A stretch of DNA of 64,000 nt from Paenibacillus sp. FSL H8-0048 (GTDB lineage Bacteria; Bacillota; Bacilli; Paenibacillales; Paenibacillaceae). The first letter of the stretch is position 1, and each line of letters starts with the position of its first letter. The notes under the pieces were generated by a model. The model had not been told where the DNA came from. It saw nothing but the letters and a program-made list of their open reading frames with translations, and searched no databases. Positions 1-8,240 of the stretch are shown piece after piece. The stretch covers positions 1,736,001 to 1,800,000 of the forward strand of contig NZ_JBBODF010000001.1 in NCBI RefSeq assembly GCF_038002825.1. The letters are read 5' to 3'. The position numbers and the translations under genes are program-made.

Positions 1-492
1 GAAGCCGTTGAGATAACCATAGCTGTCACCCGAGAAGACGATCAGCCAGATGAAGAACACATTGCCCGAGATCGAAGGCGCATAGAAGACCAGCGTCATC
101 AGCGACCGCACGAAGGGCGACAGCTCATTAATCAGCCAAGCGAACAGGAAGCAGGCAATGTAGCTTAACGGGCCTGTGATGACAGCGAACAAAAAGGTGT
201 TCTTCAGCGCGATCATGAACACATCATCGCCCAGCAGCAGCCTGGAATAGTTCTCCCAGCCTATGAATCTCGGCGTCTCCAGCATATTGAAATAGAAAAA
301 GCTCAGCCCGAAGGAGACGACCACCGGGATCACCGTGAACAGGAAGAAGATGATCATATAGGGACTCATCATGAAATAATAATGCTTGCTCTTCTTGATA
401 TCTCTCCATAATTGCGCCAGGCGGGATTCCTTGAGCGGACCGCCAGCCAGCCCTTGCAAGGCTGGTTCAGTGGTATTGTGTATTTGTACCAT
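1..492 (-). CDS. ABC sugar transporter permease, LplB/UgpA-like (partial, cut by window edge)
   Basis: This is the N-terminal part (about 164 residues) of a CUT1-type binding-protein-dependent permease; the rest lies left of base 1. The ATG at 492-490 follows a GGAGG ten bases upstream, and the stop of the preceding binding-protein gene is 18 bp away, so the two are co-transcribed. A hydrophilic start is followed by a first membrane helix (FFLFTVIPVVVSFGLSFFYF). Further helices contain FLFAVITGPLSYIACFLF and LMTLVFYAPSISGN, the last typical of this permease family. It should form the inner-membrane channel for the sugar bound by the upstream binding proteins. No ATPase is seen nearby. The family call is firm; the substrate is unknown. 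Confidence 0.9.
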   Translation of the reverse strand, partial: MVQIHNTTEPALQGLAGGPLKESRLAQLWRDIKKSKHYYFMMSPYMIIFFLFTVIPVVVSFGLSFFYFNMLETPRFIGWENYSRLLLGDDVFMIALKNTFLFAVITGPLSYIACFLFAWLINELSPFVRSLMTLVFYAPSISGNVFFIWLIVFSGDSYGYLNGF

Positions 493-510
493 CAGCTTGC
501 AGCCTCCAAC

Positions 511-3405
511 CTAATACGGAAGTTTGAATTCCTTCCGTTTGATCTGAATTTCATCGTTAATGTAGATCAGATAATCCGACAGGGCTTCACGCGGATTTAC
601 ATTCCCGTTGACCACCTTGCGGAACGCATTGTCCAGATGCCGGCCTGTGAAGTACCCGCCCGGAACTTGAGGGTTACCCTTCACCCATTGCCACTGGCTC
701 TCCAGCTCCTTGTAATCCTTCACAGGCCACGGCAGCTCCTCCAGCGCTTCAATGTTCGCGGTCGGATAACGTGCCGCCGCTCCCATCAGCCCTTCCATTT
801 CCCGGCCGTACTGGACCTGGGTGTCCTTGTCTGTCCACCACTTCATGAATTCCCAGGACGAATCCTTGTCCTTGGCATTCTCCAGCAGCATGACACCGGT
901 TGTATGGCTGGCCACGCTATGGTCCACCTTGCCGTCCGCCTGCTTCGTTCCCGGCACCACCGTGAATTCCCACAAATTGCGGATTTCCGGCGCCATTACC
1001 GTCAGGCTGTTATAGATGGTATAATCGGCAATCCCGATCGGGATCTCACCTGTACGGAAGCGGTTCGGAAAGTCCACCTTCACCGGGAACTTGTAATTGG
1101 TATAGAACTGGGTCCACTTGTTAAATTCACTCATGGAGGTCTCCGAGTTCAGCGCGCTTCGCTTCTGGTCATCCGTATAGAGCTGCCCGCCGTTCTGGTA
1201 GAGCAGCATGGTGAAGGCCGCATTAGGCACCAGCGTCGCGTTGTTCAGTGTATCCTCCAGCGGAAGATAGAATTCCAGATTATGCCTCTGCAGAACAGAG
1301 ACCACATTGTAGACTTCCTCCCACGTAGTAGGCGGCTCCAGGCCAAGCTCCTGCAGAATATCCTTCCGGTAAAAAAGCATCGGGAAGATCTGCTGCTCAG
1401 GCAGCCCGTAGACACTTCCGTTGTACTTATAAGGGGTGAGCGCACTGTCCCTGAACCGTTCAGCTACTTCCTTGAAATCGGCGAACTGGGACAGATCAGC
1501 CGATGCTTTGCGCATCGCATAGTTCACTGGAAGGTCCTCGCCGATCTGCATGGCTACATCCGGCCCTTCGCCCGCCAGGGTTGCCGGCAGCAGAATGTTC
1601 GGAGGCACCAGCCGCAGCGCCACAGAGATACCCGTATCCGGTGTAAAGGTATCGTCAATCATGCTCTTCATCACTTGAGCCTGATCCCGGCCAGTCGAGA
1701 TCCAGACCGTAATCGCCTTCTGATTCTTCGTCACGTTACCGATACTGTCGTAGTCTTCGGTATACGAGGCACCATAGGCTCTGAGCTCATGCTTCAGCTT
1801 CTGGAAGAAGGTAGCCTGCGCAGACGGGAGCGGCTTATCCGGCGCCGAGACCACCAGTGAATCCAGTGTCAGCGGCTGTTCCCGCACGCTTAGAATCCAG
1901 GTTCCCAGACCGCCGACATTCGTCTTGAAGGAGACCAGCCGTTTGGCTACCGTATCCGGGTGCTTAGCCATATCCTCCAGCTGGGTGACCATCGAGTACA
2001 GCACGGATACCTTGTCGCTGCGTTCCCCGGTGGCCTGCTCCAGATATTCACCGACACTGCGGATAATCTCCGCCTGCTCCCGGAACACCTTGGTCATCTC
2101 CGGTATCCGCTTCTCCAGCTGATAGTCACGGAACTTATCCGGGTTATTGGAGGTAATCGCCAGAATATTGCGGTACATTTCATTCAGGGTCAGGACACTG
2201 GACTGGATGGTACGGACCAGCGGGGCGATATCGCCCAGGGTCACGGTCAGTCTCAGCTTGTGCGTCCCTTGTGTAAGATGGAACAGATAAGGCTCTTCCC
2301 CGCCGAGTACATTCATCTGCCAGCCGGGCGAGTAATTGAAGCGGATCTGCTTCATCTCGGTGAAGGGATATTCACCGTCAATGGTCAGGCTGCGATTGGC
2401 ATAGACACCCCGGAGCTGATTCTGCTTCTCCTTGAGCGCTATCCGGTACAGACCTTCTTCAGGGACATCAATCTCCCATTCGATCCATTGCCCCGGCAGC
2501 TTCCAGTTCACCCCGCCGATGGTATTGATTCTTAGCTTCGAGACCGCATAAGGCACTACTGCCGGGCTGGAGCGGTCAGATAACGGATATAAGGTAGGCG
2601 AGGATTTGGCGGATGCCGCTTCGGCCTGGACCTCGATATAAGGCTCTTTTACCGGCTGAAGGCCCTTAGTCTCATAATCCTGCTGAGCCTCTGCATAAGA
2701 CCGCACTGTCCGGTCCTGGAACAGCTCGATATAATCAATGGCCATCGGCTCACGGAGCGCAGTCAGCGACAGGGTCTGGTTCCCCTGCTCCAGATAGAAG
2801 GCATATGGTTCCTCATAGAAGCCTTCACTGTCCGCAATAACCGTGGACTGCCACACCGGCTGCTCCACCTGTCTGGGGCGCAGATCATTGCCGCGGTCAT
2901 CCTGCTTGATGACTTCTTCACGGTTCCCCCAGACCCGGTCGAAGAGCAAGGTATCCGCTCCCTTGAACGGCACCTCCCGGTTGATGGATAAGGAACGCTC
3001 AATCGACGAGCTTTTGCCTTCCACCGGATAATAATGAACCCGGATGTTGTACAGCCCGGATTCCGGAACCGGCACCTCCCAGGAGATGGTTCCCGATTCC
3101 GGTGTAATGACTGCTGTTCCGTCAAGCCCCTCGAATTGCTGCTTCACCTCGAAGACATCTCCGCTGCCAGGGGAATAGCTCTCCCCTTCGATACGGATCT
3201 CCCGGTCAGGGCGCGGGGCATCCCCGTGTTGCTTCAGATAGGCTTCATAGCTGCCTTCTTCGGCATCCTGCGCGGCTGCTGTGAACTTGCCTACTGCGGG
3301 AGAATCGGAATGCACACGCTGCCCCGGGGAATTAAATATCCAGATCGTCCCGGCCAGCAGGACAACAACCAATATAATCGCTATGTTCCTGATTCGAATA
3401 TTCAA
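511..3405 (-). CDS. Membrane-anchored extracellular solute-binding protein with two N-terminal beta-sandwich-like modules
   Basis: The protein has about 964 residues, roughly twice the normal size of a family 1 sugar-binding protein. I chose the TTG at 3405-3403 because an AGGGGAGGAG lies five bases upstream; the longer frame to 3435 would put that site inside the gene. It has an uncleaved-looking N-terminal membrane segment (IAIILVVVLLAGTIWIF) and no lipobox. Two similar modules follow, around residues 65-235 and 255-395, each with a W.(V/I)PE.GLY.I motif and a later (S)L(S/T)I(N/D)...PF motif. A helical stretch (about 400-550) leads to a C-terminal family 1 binding domain (about 565-960). 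It lies between a normal lipoprotein binding protein and a permease in one operon. The modules look carbohydrate-binding (CBM6/35-like) but this is inference. It may scavenge or present long oligosaccharides at the membrane. Confidence 0.85.
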   Translation of the reverse strand: MNIRIRNIAIILVVVLLAGTIWIFNSPGQRVHSDSPAVGKFTAAAQDAEEGSYEAYLKQHGDAPRPDREIRIEGESYSPGSGDVFEVKQQFEGLDGTAVITPESGTISWEVPVPESGLYNIRVHYYPVEGKSSSIERSLSINREVPFKGADTLLFDRVWGNREEVIKQDDRGNDLRPRQVEQPVWQSTVIADSEGFYEEPYAFYLEQGNQTLSLTALREPMAIDYIELFQDRTVRSYAEAQQDYETKGLQPVKEPYIEVQAEAASAKSSPTLYPLSDRSSPAVVPYAVSKLRINTIGGVNWKLPGQWIEWEIDVPEEGLYRIALKEKQNQLRGVYANRSLTIDGEYPFTEMKQIRFNYSPGWQMNVLGGEEPYLFHLTQGTHKLRLTVTLGDIAPLVRTIQSSVLTLNEMYRNILAITSNNPDKFRDYQLEKRIPEMTKVFREQAEIIRSVGEYLEQATGERSDKVSVLYSMVTQLEDMAKHPDTVAKRLVSFKTNVGGLGTWILSVREQPLTLDSLVVSAPDKPLPSAQATFFQKLKHELRAYGASYTEDYDSIGNVTKNQKAITVWISTGRDQAQVMKSMIDDTFTPDTGISVALRLVPPNILLPATLAGEGPDVAMQIGEDLPVNYAMRKASADLSQFADFKEVAERFRDSALTPYKYNGSVYGLPEQQIFPMLFYRKDILQELGLEPPTTWEEVYNVVSVLQRHNLEFYLPLEDTLNNATLVPNAAFTMLLYQNGGQLYTDDQKRSALNSETSMSEFNKWTQFYTNYKFPVKVDFPNRFRTGEIPIGIADYTIYNSLTVMAPEIRNLWEFTVVPGTKQADGKVDHSVASHTTGVMLLENAKDKDSSWEFMKWWTDKDTQVQYGREMEGLMGAAARYPTANIEALEELPWPVKDYKELESQWQWVKGNPQVPGGYFTGRHLDNAFRKVVNGNVNPREALSDYLIYINDEIQIKRKEFKLPY

Positions 3406-3454
3406 TCGTACTCCTCCCCTTAAGCGATGGATCATGTAAATTGCCGCAAGAATG

Positions 3455-3485
3455 GGAACAACAGTCCGCGGGGGACTGTTGTTCC
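3455..3485 (-). terminator. Intercistronic stem-loop after binding-protein gene
   Basis: A perfect 13-bp stem (GGAACAACAGTCC / GGACTGTTGTTCC) with a 5-nt loop sits between the two binding-protein genes. There is no T-run on the minus strand after it, so it is more likely a partial terminator or an mRNA-stabilising end than a full terminator. Similar stems follow the other binding-protein genes in this window. Confidence 0.7.
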
Positions 3486-3499
3486 ATGCGGATATCCGT

Positions 3500-4891
3500 T
3501 TATTTTTTGTAGACCGCGTCTACAGAAGCCTGAACCTTCGCCTTGTACTTCTGAATGACAGTAGATGCCGACGTTCCCTTTTTCAACTCGTCAATCATCT
3601 CGTAGTAAGGCATAGTCGAGAAGGTGTTATGGTTCGTTAACAGCATACCGCCTTCGACCAGCTTGGCGTTGTTGATATCATCCTCGTTGTCATATGTGCT
3701 CTCCAGGGAAGCCTGCTTCGGATAATCGTAGATCGACTCGATATCGTTGATCTTCTCCCAGATATACAGCAGCTGGTCCGGATTCTCGGCCTTCTTCGGG
3801 ATCGTCAGGAACTGGACATTGGATTCCACACTGTGGTATTCGGTAGCATTAGGCCCTTTTGGAAAAGGAACAAAGCCGATGTCATAATCCTTCATATCCG
3901 TCTTGAAGCCGTTCGCCTCATAATCGGCTCCCGCATACATCAGCGTGTTCCCCTGGCGGAAGAACTGCGCCGGTTCCTGCCAGTCCCCGCCTTCAGTCGG
4001 CCGCGCTACCTTCTCAGCTCCCAGCTTCGCGATGAACTTGAAGACCTCCAGCAGCTTGGGATCATCGAGATTCTGTTTGTCCTCAATGGTCAGATCGGTC
4101 TCGTTGGAGGCCATTGCCATCTCTAAGAACCCGCCTGAGGCCAGGCCCCAAACATCAAGTTTTCCGTTGTTATCTGTATCCTTGTTCGCTTCTTTGGCGA
4201 CTTGGGTGAAGGTCTCCCAGTTCCAGTTATCCTCGTTCACATATTCCTGGAGCGGCTTCATGCCCAGCTTCTTCATCAGCGTGCGGTTATAGAAGACCCC
4301 GCTGATCAGGTTGCCCGCATTCTCCGAGAAGCCATAGCCCCGGCCCTCATATTGTGAGAATTCCGTAGTCATCCGCTGATTGAAGGCATTCTCATTCTTG
4401 GTGTACTCGTCTACCGGCCAGAACATATCCTGCTTCGTCAGCACCGGAATCATATATCCCTTGCCCATTCTGACAATATCGCCAAGCGGTTCACCGGCAA
4501 CCAGTGAAGCCACTACCTTCTTCTGGTATTCACCGAAGTCCAGCGCTACATATTCAACCTTGAAGTTATGCTTGGCCATCAATTCCTTCAGATTCTTAGA
4601 GCGCTGGATATTGTCAGGATTGTCCTCGGGAATCTTCATATCCCACCAGGAGACAATCTTGATCGTTCTGCCGCCCATATCGAAATCCTTGTCCGGTGTA
4701 GCATTGCTCGGCTCCGCAGCCGGCGTAGCTTCCGCAGTGGCCTCAGCTGCCGGAGCCTCCGTAGCCGCCGCCGGCTGGGCTGATGCTCCCCCTCCGGCGT
4801 TCCCGCCGTTCCCTGCTCCGCCGCCGCAAGCCGTCGTTGCAGCTAATAACAACATACTAATGAATACTGACATTACTTTTTTTGCCCGCAT
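3500..4891 (-). CDS. Extracellular sugar-binding lipoprotein (family 1)
   Basis: A lipoprotein of 463 residues starting at ATG 4891, preceded by GGGGGGA; the longer TTG frame from 4906 would overlap that site. The signal peptide ends in a lipobox around TTAC-GGG, so the mature protein is anchored by its N-terminal cysteine. An Ala/Glu/Thr/Pro-rich linker of about 45 residues follows, then a family 1 binding domain with DWQEPAQFFRQGNTLMYAG. It is the first gene of an operon with the large membrane-anchored binding protein and a permease. Having two different binding proteins for one permease set is unusual. A cre-like box lies about 40 bp upstream, suggesting catabolite repression. The substrate is unknown; context suggests plant-wall oligosaccharides. 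Confidence 0.92.
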   Translation of the reverse strand: MRAKKVMSVFISMLLLAATTACGGGAGNGGNAGGGASAQPAAATEAPAAEATAEATPAAEPSNATPDKDFDMGGRTIKIVSWWDMKIPEDNPDNIQRSKNLKELMAKHNFKVEYVALDFGEYQKKVVASLVAGEPLGDIVRMGKGYMIPVLTKQDMFWPVDEYTKNENAFNQRMTTEFSQYEGRGYGFSENAGNLISGVFYNRTLMKKLGMKPLQEYVNEDNWNWETFTQVAKEANKDTDNNGKLDVWGLASGGFLEMAMASNETDLTIEDKQNLDDPKLLEVFKFIAKLGAEKVARPTEGGDWQEPAQFFRQGNTLMYAGADYEANGFKTDMKDYDIGFVPFPKGPNATEYHSVESNVQFLTIPKKAENPDQLLYIWEKINDIESIYDYPKQASLESTYDNEDDINNAKLVEGGMLLTNHNTFSTMPYYEMIDELKKGTSASTVIQKYKAKVQASVDAVYKK

Positions 4892-4928
4892 GATCTGTCC
4901 CCCCAAGTATGAATGACTTACCTCGAAA

Positions 4929-4943
4929 GTTTAGCGCTTACAT
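4929..4943 (-). promoter_or_regulatory. Putative CcpA (cre) site, one mismatch
   Basis: On the minus strand the sequence reads ATGTAAGCGCTAAAC. It fits the cre consensus WTGNAANCGNWNNCW except at the last two positions. It lies 38 bp upstream of the binding-protein start, where it could block transcription when a preferred sugar is present. Confidence 0.5.
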
Positions 4944-4968
4944 TTTCAGGCAGCAACCCGTCTAACTT

Positions 4969-4982
4969 CAGGTGTTCACCTG
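4969..4982. promoter_or_regulatory. Palindrome CAGGTG-TT-CACCTG in divergent promoter region
   Basis: Six-base perfect arms separated by two bases, in the 256-bp region between the minus-strand ABC operon and the plus-strand regulator gene at 5148. It is a candidate operator, possibly for the AraC-type regulator; no functional evidence beyond symmetry and position. The rest of this intergenic region shows nothing else I can assign. Confidence 0.35.
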
Positions 4983-5147
4983 TCAAATTATAGGTCGGGT
5001 CCGCAAGTCCTTATCCGCCGGGCAACCGGATTCCGATCAGGTAAACAAATGGAGCCTGGTGCAAGAATTGCACATTGTAGCGCCCGGCTGTGTTGCACAT
5101 AATGGATGAAGGAAGCTTAACTTCTCTCTGAAAGCGGGGTCTTCATC

Positions 5148-5915
5148 TTGTACAGAATCTTATGTGTAGAGCGAAACCGTCAGGTGCGGGAGATCGCTTC
5201 TTATATGGCAGGGAGCAGACTTAAGAATTTCATCATTCATGCGCATGCTGATTATTCATCCGATATTCTGCGGCTGATCCACAGCGAGGGGATATCGCTG
5301 GTTCTTCTGAACATTAGGGACGCCCATGCGGCGGGCATGAGAGTCTGTGAGCAGATCAGGCAAGGTTGCTCCGTTCCGATTATCCTGCTCGGCGGCAGCG
5401 GGGATTTCGGCTTGGCGCGCCAAGCTTTACTCTACAATGTAAGCGATTACTTGAAAGACCCGGTGGACCCGGCTGAGCTGAGCGGAAGTCTGGAGGCAAT
5501 TAGTCGGGTGCTGGCTCCGGACGGCAGACCGGCTGCTGCGGAGCAGGATTATGCGGAGTTCACCCTTCAAAAAGAGCCGCCCTCCCCGTCTCCAATTGTC
5601 AGTACGATCAAGCAATACGTGGATGCGCAGCTCCATCGTAATATTACGCTCAAGCAGATTTCCGACTCCTTGAACTTCAATTGCGCTTATCTCGGACAGA
5701 AGTTCAAGCAGCAGGAGAAGATATCCTTCAACGAATATCTCCTGCGCCAGCGGATGGAGAAGGCTAAGCTGCTGCTGGAAACGACTGACATGAAAATCTA
5801 TGAGATTGCAGACGCTGTCGGGTATTCGGAAACCGACTGGTTCTACAAGAAATTCAGAGAATACACCGGGACCAGTGCCAATGAATACCGCAAGCAATGC
5901 TTCATCACTGCCTGA
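5148..5915 (+). CDS. AraC-family regulator with degenerate response-regulator receiver domain (orphan)
   Basis: A 255-residue protein with an N-terminal receiver-like domain (1-115) and a C-terminal AraC double helix-turn-helix (about 155-250, ending YSETDWFYKKFREYTGTSANEYRK). The receiver lacks the usual phosphorylation residues: the expected phospho-Asp is Asn55 (LVLLNIRD where relatives have LVITDIRMP), and the acidic pair near the N-terminus is Glu8-Arg9. The switch lysine (K103) is kept. No histidine kinase is adjacent. The start is TTG at 5148 after a GGGG eight bases upstream; no better start is visible. It lies between two ABC operons and may control either or both. It probably works without phosphorylation, perhaps responding to a ligand or constitutively; this is inference. 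Confidence 0.85.
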   Translation: MYRILCVERNRQVREIASYMAGSRLKNFIIHAHADYSSDILRLIHSEGISLVLLNIRDAHAAGMRVCEQIRQGCSVPIILLGGSGDFGLARQALLYNVSDYLKDPVDPAELSGSLEAISRVLAPDGRPAAAEQDYAEFTLQKEPPSPSPIVSTIKQYVDAQLHRNITLKQISDSLNFNCAYLGQKFKQQEKISFNEYLLRQRMEKAKLLLETTDMKIYEIADAVGYSETDWFYKKFREYTGTSANEYRKQCFITA

Positions 5916-5978
5916 GGCAGAGGGATTGGAAGGAGCGGCCTGTGCGAAATCTGGAGCAAGGCTCTGAATAAGTCCGGC

Positions 5979-6095
5979 CGCTAGCCTCCCGTATGCCTTC
6001 TTCCCACTCCTATAAACTCCCGTTTCATCCGCGTCTCCTGCTTCTCTCCCTTCCTCCTCCCATGCCATTGCCCTTTTCGTCCGCGTCTCCTTCAC
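5979..6095. repeat. Degenerate pyrimidine-rich repeat, about 51 bp period
   Basis: The block TCCGCGTCTCCT occurs at 6028 and 6080, 52 bp apart. A weaker related block (CCGCTAGCCTCCC) starts at 5979, 50 bp before. The intervening sequence is C/T-rich and only loosely similar. A 7-bp inverted pair (AGCGGCC at 5934, GGCCGCT at 5976) just precedes it and may end the regulator transcript. The spacing resembles the 51-bp arrays elsewhere in the window. Confidence 0.4.
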
Positions 6096-6130
6096 CTTAC
6101 AATAGATCAATAATTGGTGAGGATCGGTCA

Positions 6131-6159
6131 TTGTAGGAAGATAGACGATAACTTATTAT
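6131..6159 (+). promoter_or_regulatory. Sigma-A type promoter for the permease operon
   Basis: TTGTAG (6131-6136) and TATTAT (6154-6159) are separated by 17 bp. The expected transcription start near 6166 lies just before a perfect cre site and about 150 bp before the first permease start. Confidence 0.6.
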
Positions 6160-6169
6160 AGTTTCATAC

Positions 6170-6184
6170 ATGAAAGCGTTATCA
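6170..6184 (+). promoter_or_regulatory. CcpA (cre) site, perfect consensus match
   Basis: ATGAAAGCGTTATCA matches WTGNAANCGNWNNCW at every defined position. It lies a few bases after the predicted transcription start, the classical position for roadblock-type catabolite repression of the downstream transporter operon. Confidence 0.75.
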
Positions 6185-6317
6185 ATTACTCCGAAATTGC
6201 TTATCATTGCTTTTATTATGAAGGGGGATGACAACCAGACAAGTTACTCAGGATTGCTTGCCCCGGCTTAGCTTCAGGAAGCAATCATACAAAGAGAATA
6301 TGATGAGGAGTGAAACA

Positions 6318-7232
6318 ATGCGCAGCCAGAGCATGAGAAGCAATTCGTTCCGGAAATTCCTTTACATCTCTCCCTTTATGCTTTTACTCGCTGTCTTTGC
6401 CTACTATCCGCTTTATGGATGGGTATATGCATTTTTTGACTACACCCCGCCTATCCCGTTGTCCGCCTCCGAGTTCGTCGGTTTCAAATGGTTCCATTCC
6501 CTGGTTGAGAATCAGGTCAAGATCGACCAGTTAATGCAGGTCATCTGGAATACCTTCGGCATCAGCGGACTGGGCATCCTTTTCTCCTGGCTCCCGATGA
6601 TCTTCGCTATTTTCCTGACCGAAATCAAGGCGGTACGTTTCCGCAAATTCATCCAGACAGTCACCACACTGCCGAACTTCATCAGTTGGGTGCTTGTGTA
6701 CTCCCTCGCCTTCTCCATGTTCTCCAGCGAAGGGATGGTCAACGGCTTCCTGCATATGACCGGGCTGACCGATTCTCCAACCATGTTCCTGCAGAGCTCC
6801 GAGCACGTATGGTGGACGATGTGGGCTTGGGCTACCTGGAAGACACTGGGCTGGTCCGCCATTCTGTACATCGCAGCCATCATGGGCATCGACGAATCGC
6901 TGTATGAAGCGGCTTATGTAGACGGGGCTACCCGGATGCAGGTGATCCGCCATGTCGTATTGCCAAGCATGATGCCAACCTACTTCGTCCTGCTGATGCT
7001 CCAGATTGCCAGCTTCCTGAACAACGGATTGGAGCAGTATTTCGTATTCCAGAATGCGTTTAACAAGGACACTATTCAGGTTCTTGATCTATATGTGTAT
7101 AACCTCGCCATGGGCGGCGGCAGCTATTCCGTCTCTGTTGCGATCAGTATGCTGAAGAGTGTAATCAGCGTGGTGCTTCTCTTTTCGGTGAACGGGCTGT
7201 CCAAAATGCTGAGAGGAGAGGGCATTGTATGA
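6318..7232 (+). CDS. ABC sugar transporter permease, LplB-like
   Basis: A CUT1 permease of 304 residues with six predicted helices and the conserved cytoplasmic loop (EAAYVDGATRMQVIRHVVLPSMMP) that docks on the ATPase. I chose the ATG at 6318 because GAGGAG lies seven bases upstream. The in-frame ATG at 6228 has its purine run directly abutting the start codon and gives a 30-residue extension not typical of the family. It overlaps the next permease gene by four bases (ATGA), so translation is coupled. First gene of the operon 6318-10037, under a promoter with a cre site. The shared ATPase (MsmX type) must be encoded elsewhere. Confidence 0.93.
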   Translation: MRSQSMRSNSFRKFLYISPFMLLLAVFAYYPLYGWVYAFFDYTPPIPLSASEFVGFKWFHSLVENQVKIDQLMQVIWNTFGISGLGILFSWLPMIFAIFLTEIKAVRFRKFIQTVTTLPNFISWVLVYSLAFSMFSSEGMVNGFLHMTGLTDSPTMFLQSSEHVWWTMWAWATWKTLGWSAILYIAAIMGIDESLYEAAYVDGATRMQVIRHVVLPSMMPTYFVLLMLQIASFLNNGLEQYFVFQNAFNKDTIQVLDLYVYNLAMGGGSYSVSVAISMLKSVISVVLLFSVNGLSKMLRGEGIV

Positions 7233-8194
7233 GTGACAACCAGACCAGTCTTACGCCAAACACCCGCGAGATTGACCTCACCAAGAAAACAGTCAAAATG
7301 CAGGTCAGCGCTACCGATAAAATCATCTCTACTATTATCTACATCCTGTTCTCACTGTTCGCCTTCATCTGCGTTTATCCGTTCTACTCGATCATTATCA
7401 ATACGATCAGCGCGAATGATCTCAGTGCGAAGGGCGAAATTATTTTCTGGCCTAAGGGGATTCATTTCCAGAATTATATCGATGTGTTCAAAATCCCGGG
7501 TCTGGGCAATGCGTTCATGATCTCTCTCGGCAGAACCGTAATCGGTACGCTGCTGACGGTCGGCGCCTCGGCCTTCCTCGGTTTTATGTTCGCCCAGGAG
7601 GACATGTGGGGCAAGAAGTTCTGGTACCGCTTCACCATTATCACGATGTTCTTCAACGCCGGGATCATTCCTTGGTATCTGACCATGAGATCGCTGCATC
7701 TGACGGACAACTTCCTGGCTTATATTCTTCCGTCCGTTGTTGCTCCTTTCTTCATCATCCTGGTCAAAACCTTCGTCGAGGCAACACCGAAGGAGCTTCA
7801 GCAGGCGGCCAGTATTGACGGCGCAGGAATCTTCACGATTTTTTACAAAGTCATTCTGCCGATCAGCAAGCCGATCCTTGCAACCGTTGCCATCTTCTCA
7901 GCGGTCAACCAGTGGAACTCTTTCCAGGATACGCTCCTGCTGGTAACGGACAGTAAGCTCTACAGCTTACAGTTCATACTATATAACTACATCAACCAGG
8001 CAAGCTCCTTGTCGACCATGGTCAATCTGCAGAATGCCGGCTCCACGGCTATGGCAACCCTGGCGACCAAGCAGACCTCTACCTCCATCCGCATGACCGT
8101 AACCATTATCGTAGTCGCACCTATTCTGCTGGTATATCCGATCTTCCAGAGATTTTTTGTCAAAGGAATTATAATTGGTGCGGTCAAAGGCTAA
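7229..8194 (+). CDS. ABC sugar transporter permease, LplC/YtcP-like
   Basis: A 321-residue second membrane subunit of the transporter. It has the family-typical N-terminal helix (IISTIIYILFSLFAFICVYPFYSIIINTIS), the EAA loop (LQQAASIDGAGIFTIFYKVILPISKP), and the usual C-terminal end (YPIFQRFFVKGIIIGAVKG). The start codon overlaps the stop of the upstream permease. It should pair with the upstream permease as a heterodimer and take substrate from the binding protein encoded next. Confidence 0.94.
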   Translation: MSDNQTSLTPNTREIDLTKKTVKMQVSATDKIISTIIYILFSLFAFICVYPFYSIIINTISANDLSAKGEIIFWPKGIHFQNYIDVFKIPGLGNAFMISLGRTVIGTLLTVGASAFLGFMFAQEDMWGKKFWYRFTIITMFFNAGIIPWYLTMRSLHLTDNFLAYILPSVVAPFFIILVKTFVEATPKELQQAASIDGAGIFTIFYKVILPISKPILATVAIFSAVNQWNSFQDTLLLVTDSKLYSLQFILYNYINQASSLSTMVNLQNAGSTAMATLATKQTSTSIRMTVTIIVVAPILLVYPIFQRFFVKGIIIGAVKG

Positions 8195-8240
8195 TCCGCC
8201 AGCGCCATTTATGATACATTAAACATTCGGGGGGCTACAC

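Noticed and set aside
412..1860. Plus-strand open frame of 482 codons
   Set aside because: Fully antisense to the large binding-protein gene, with composition typical of a reverse shadow and no ribosome site or domain.
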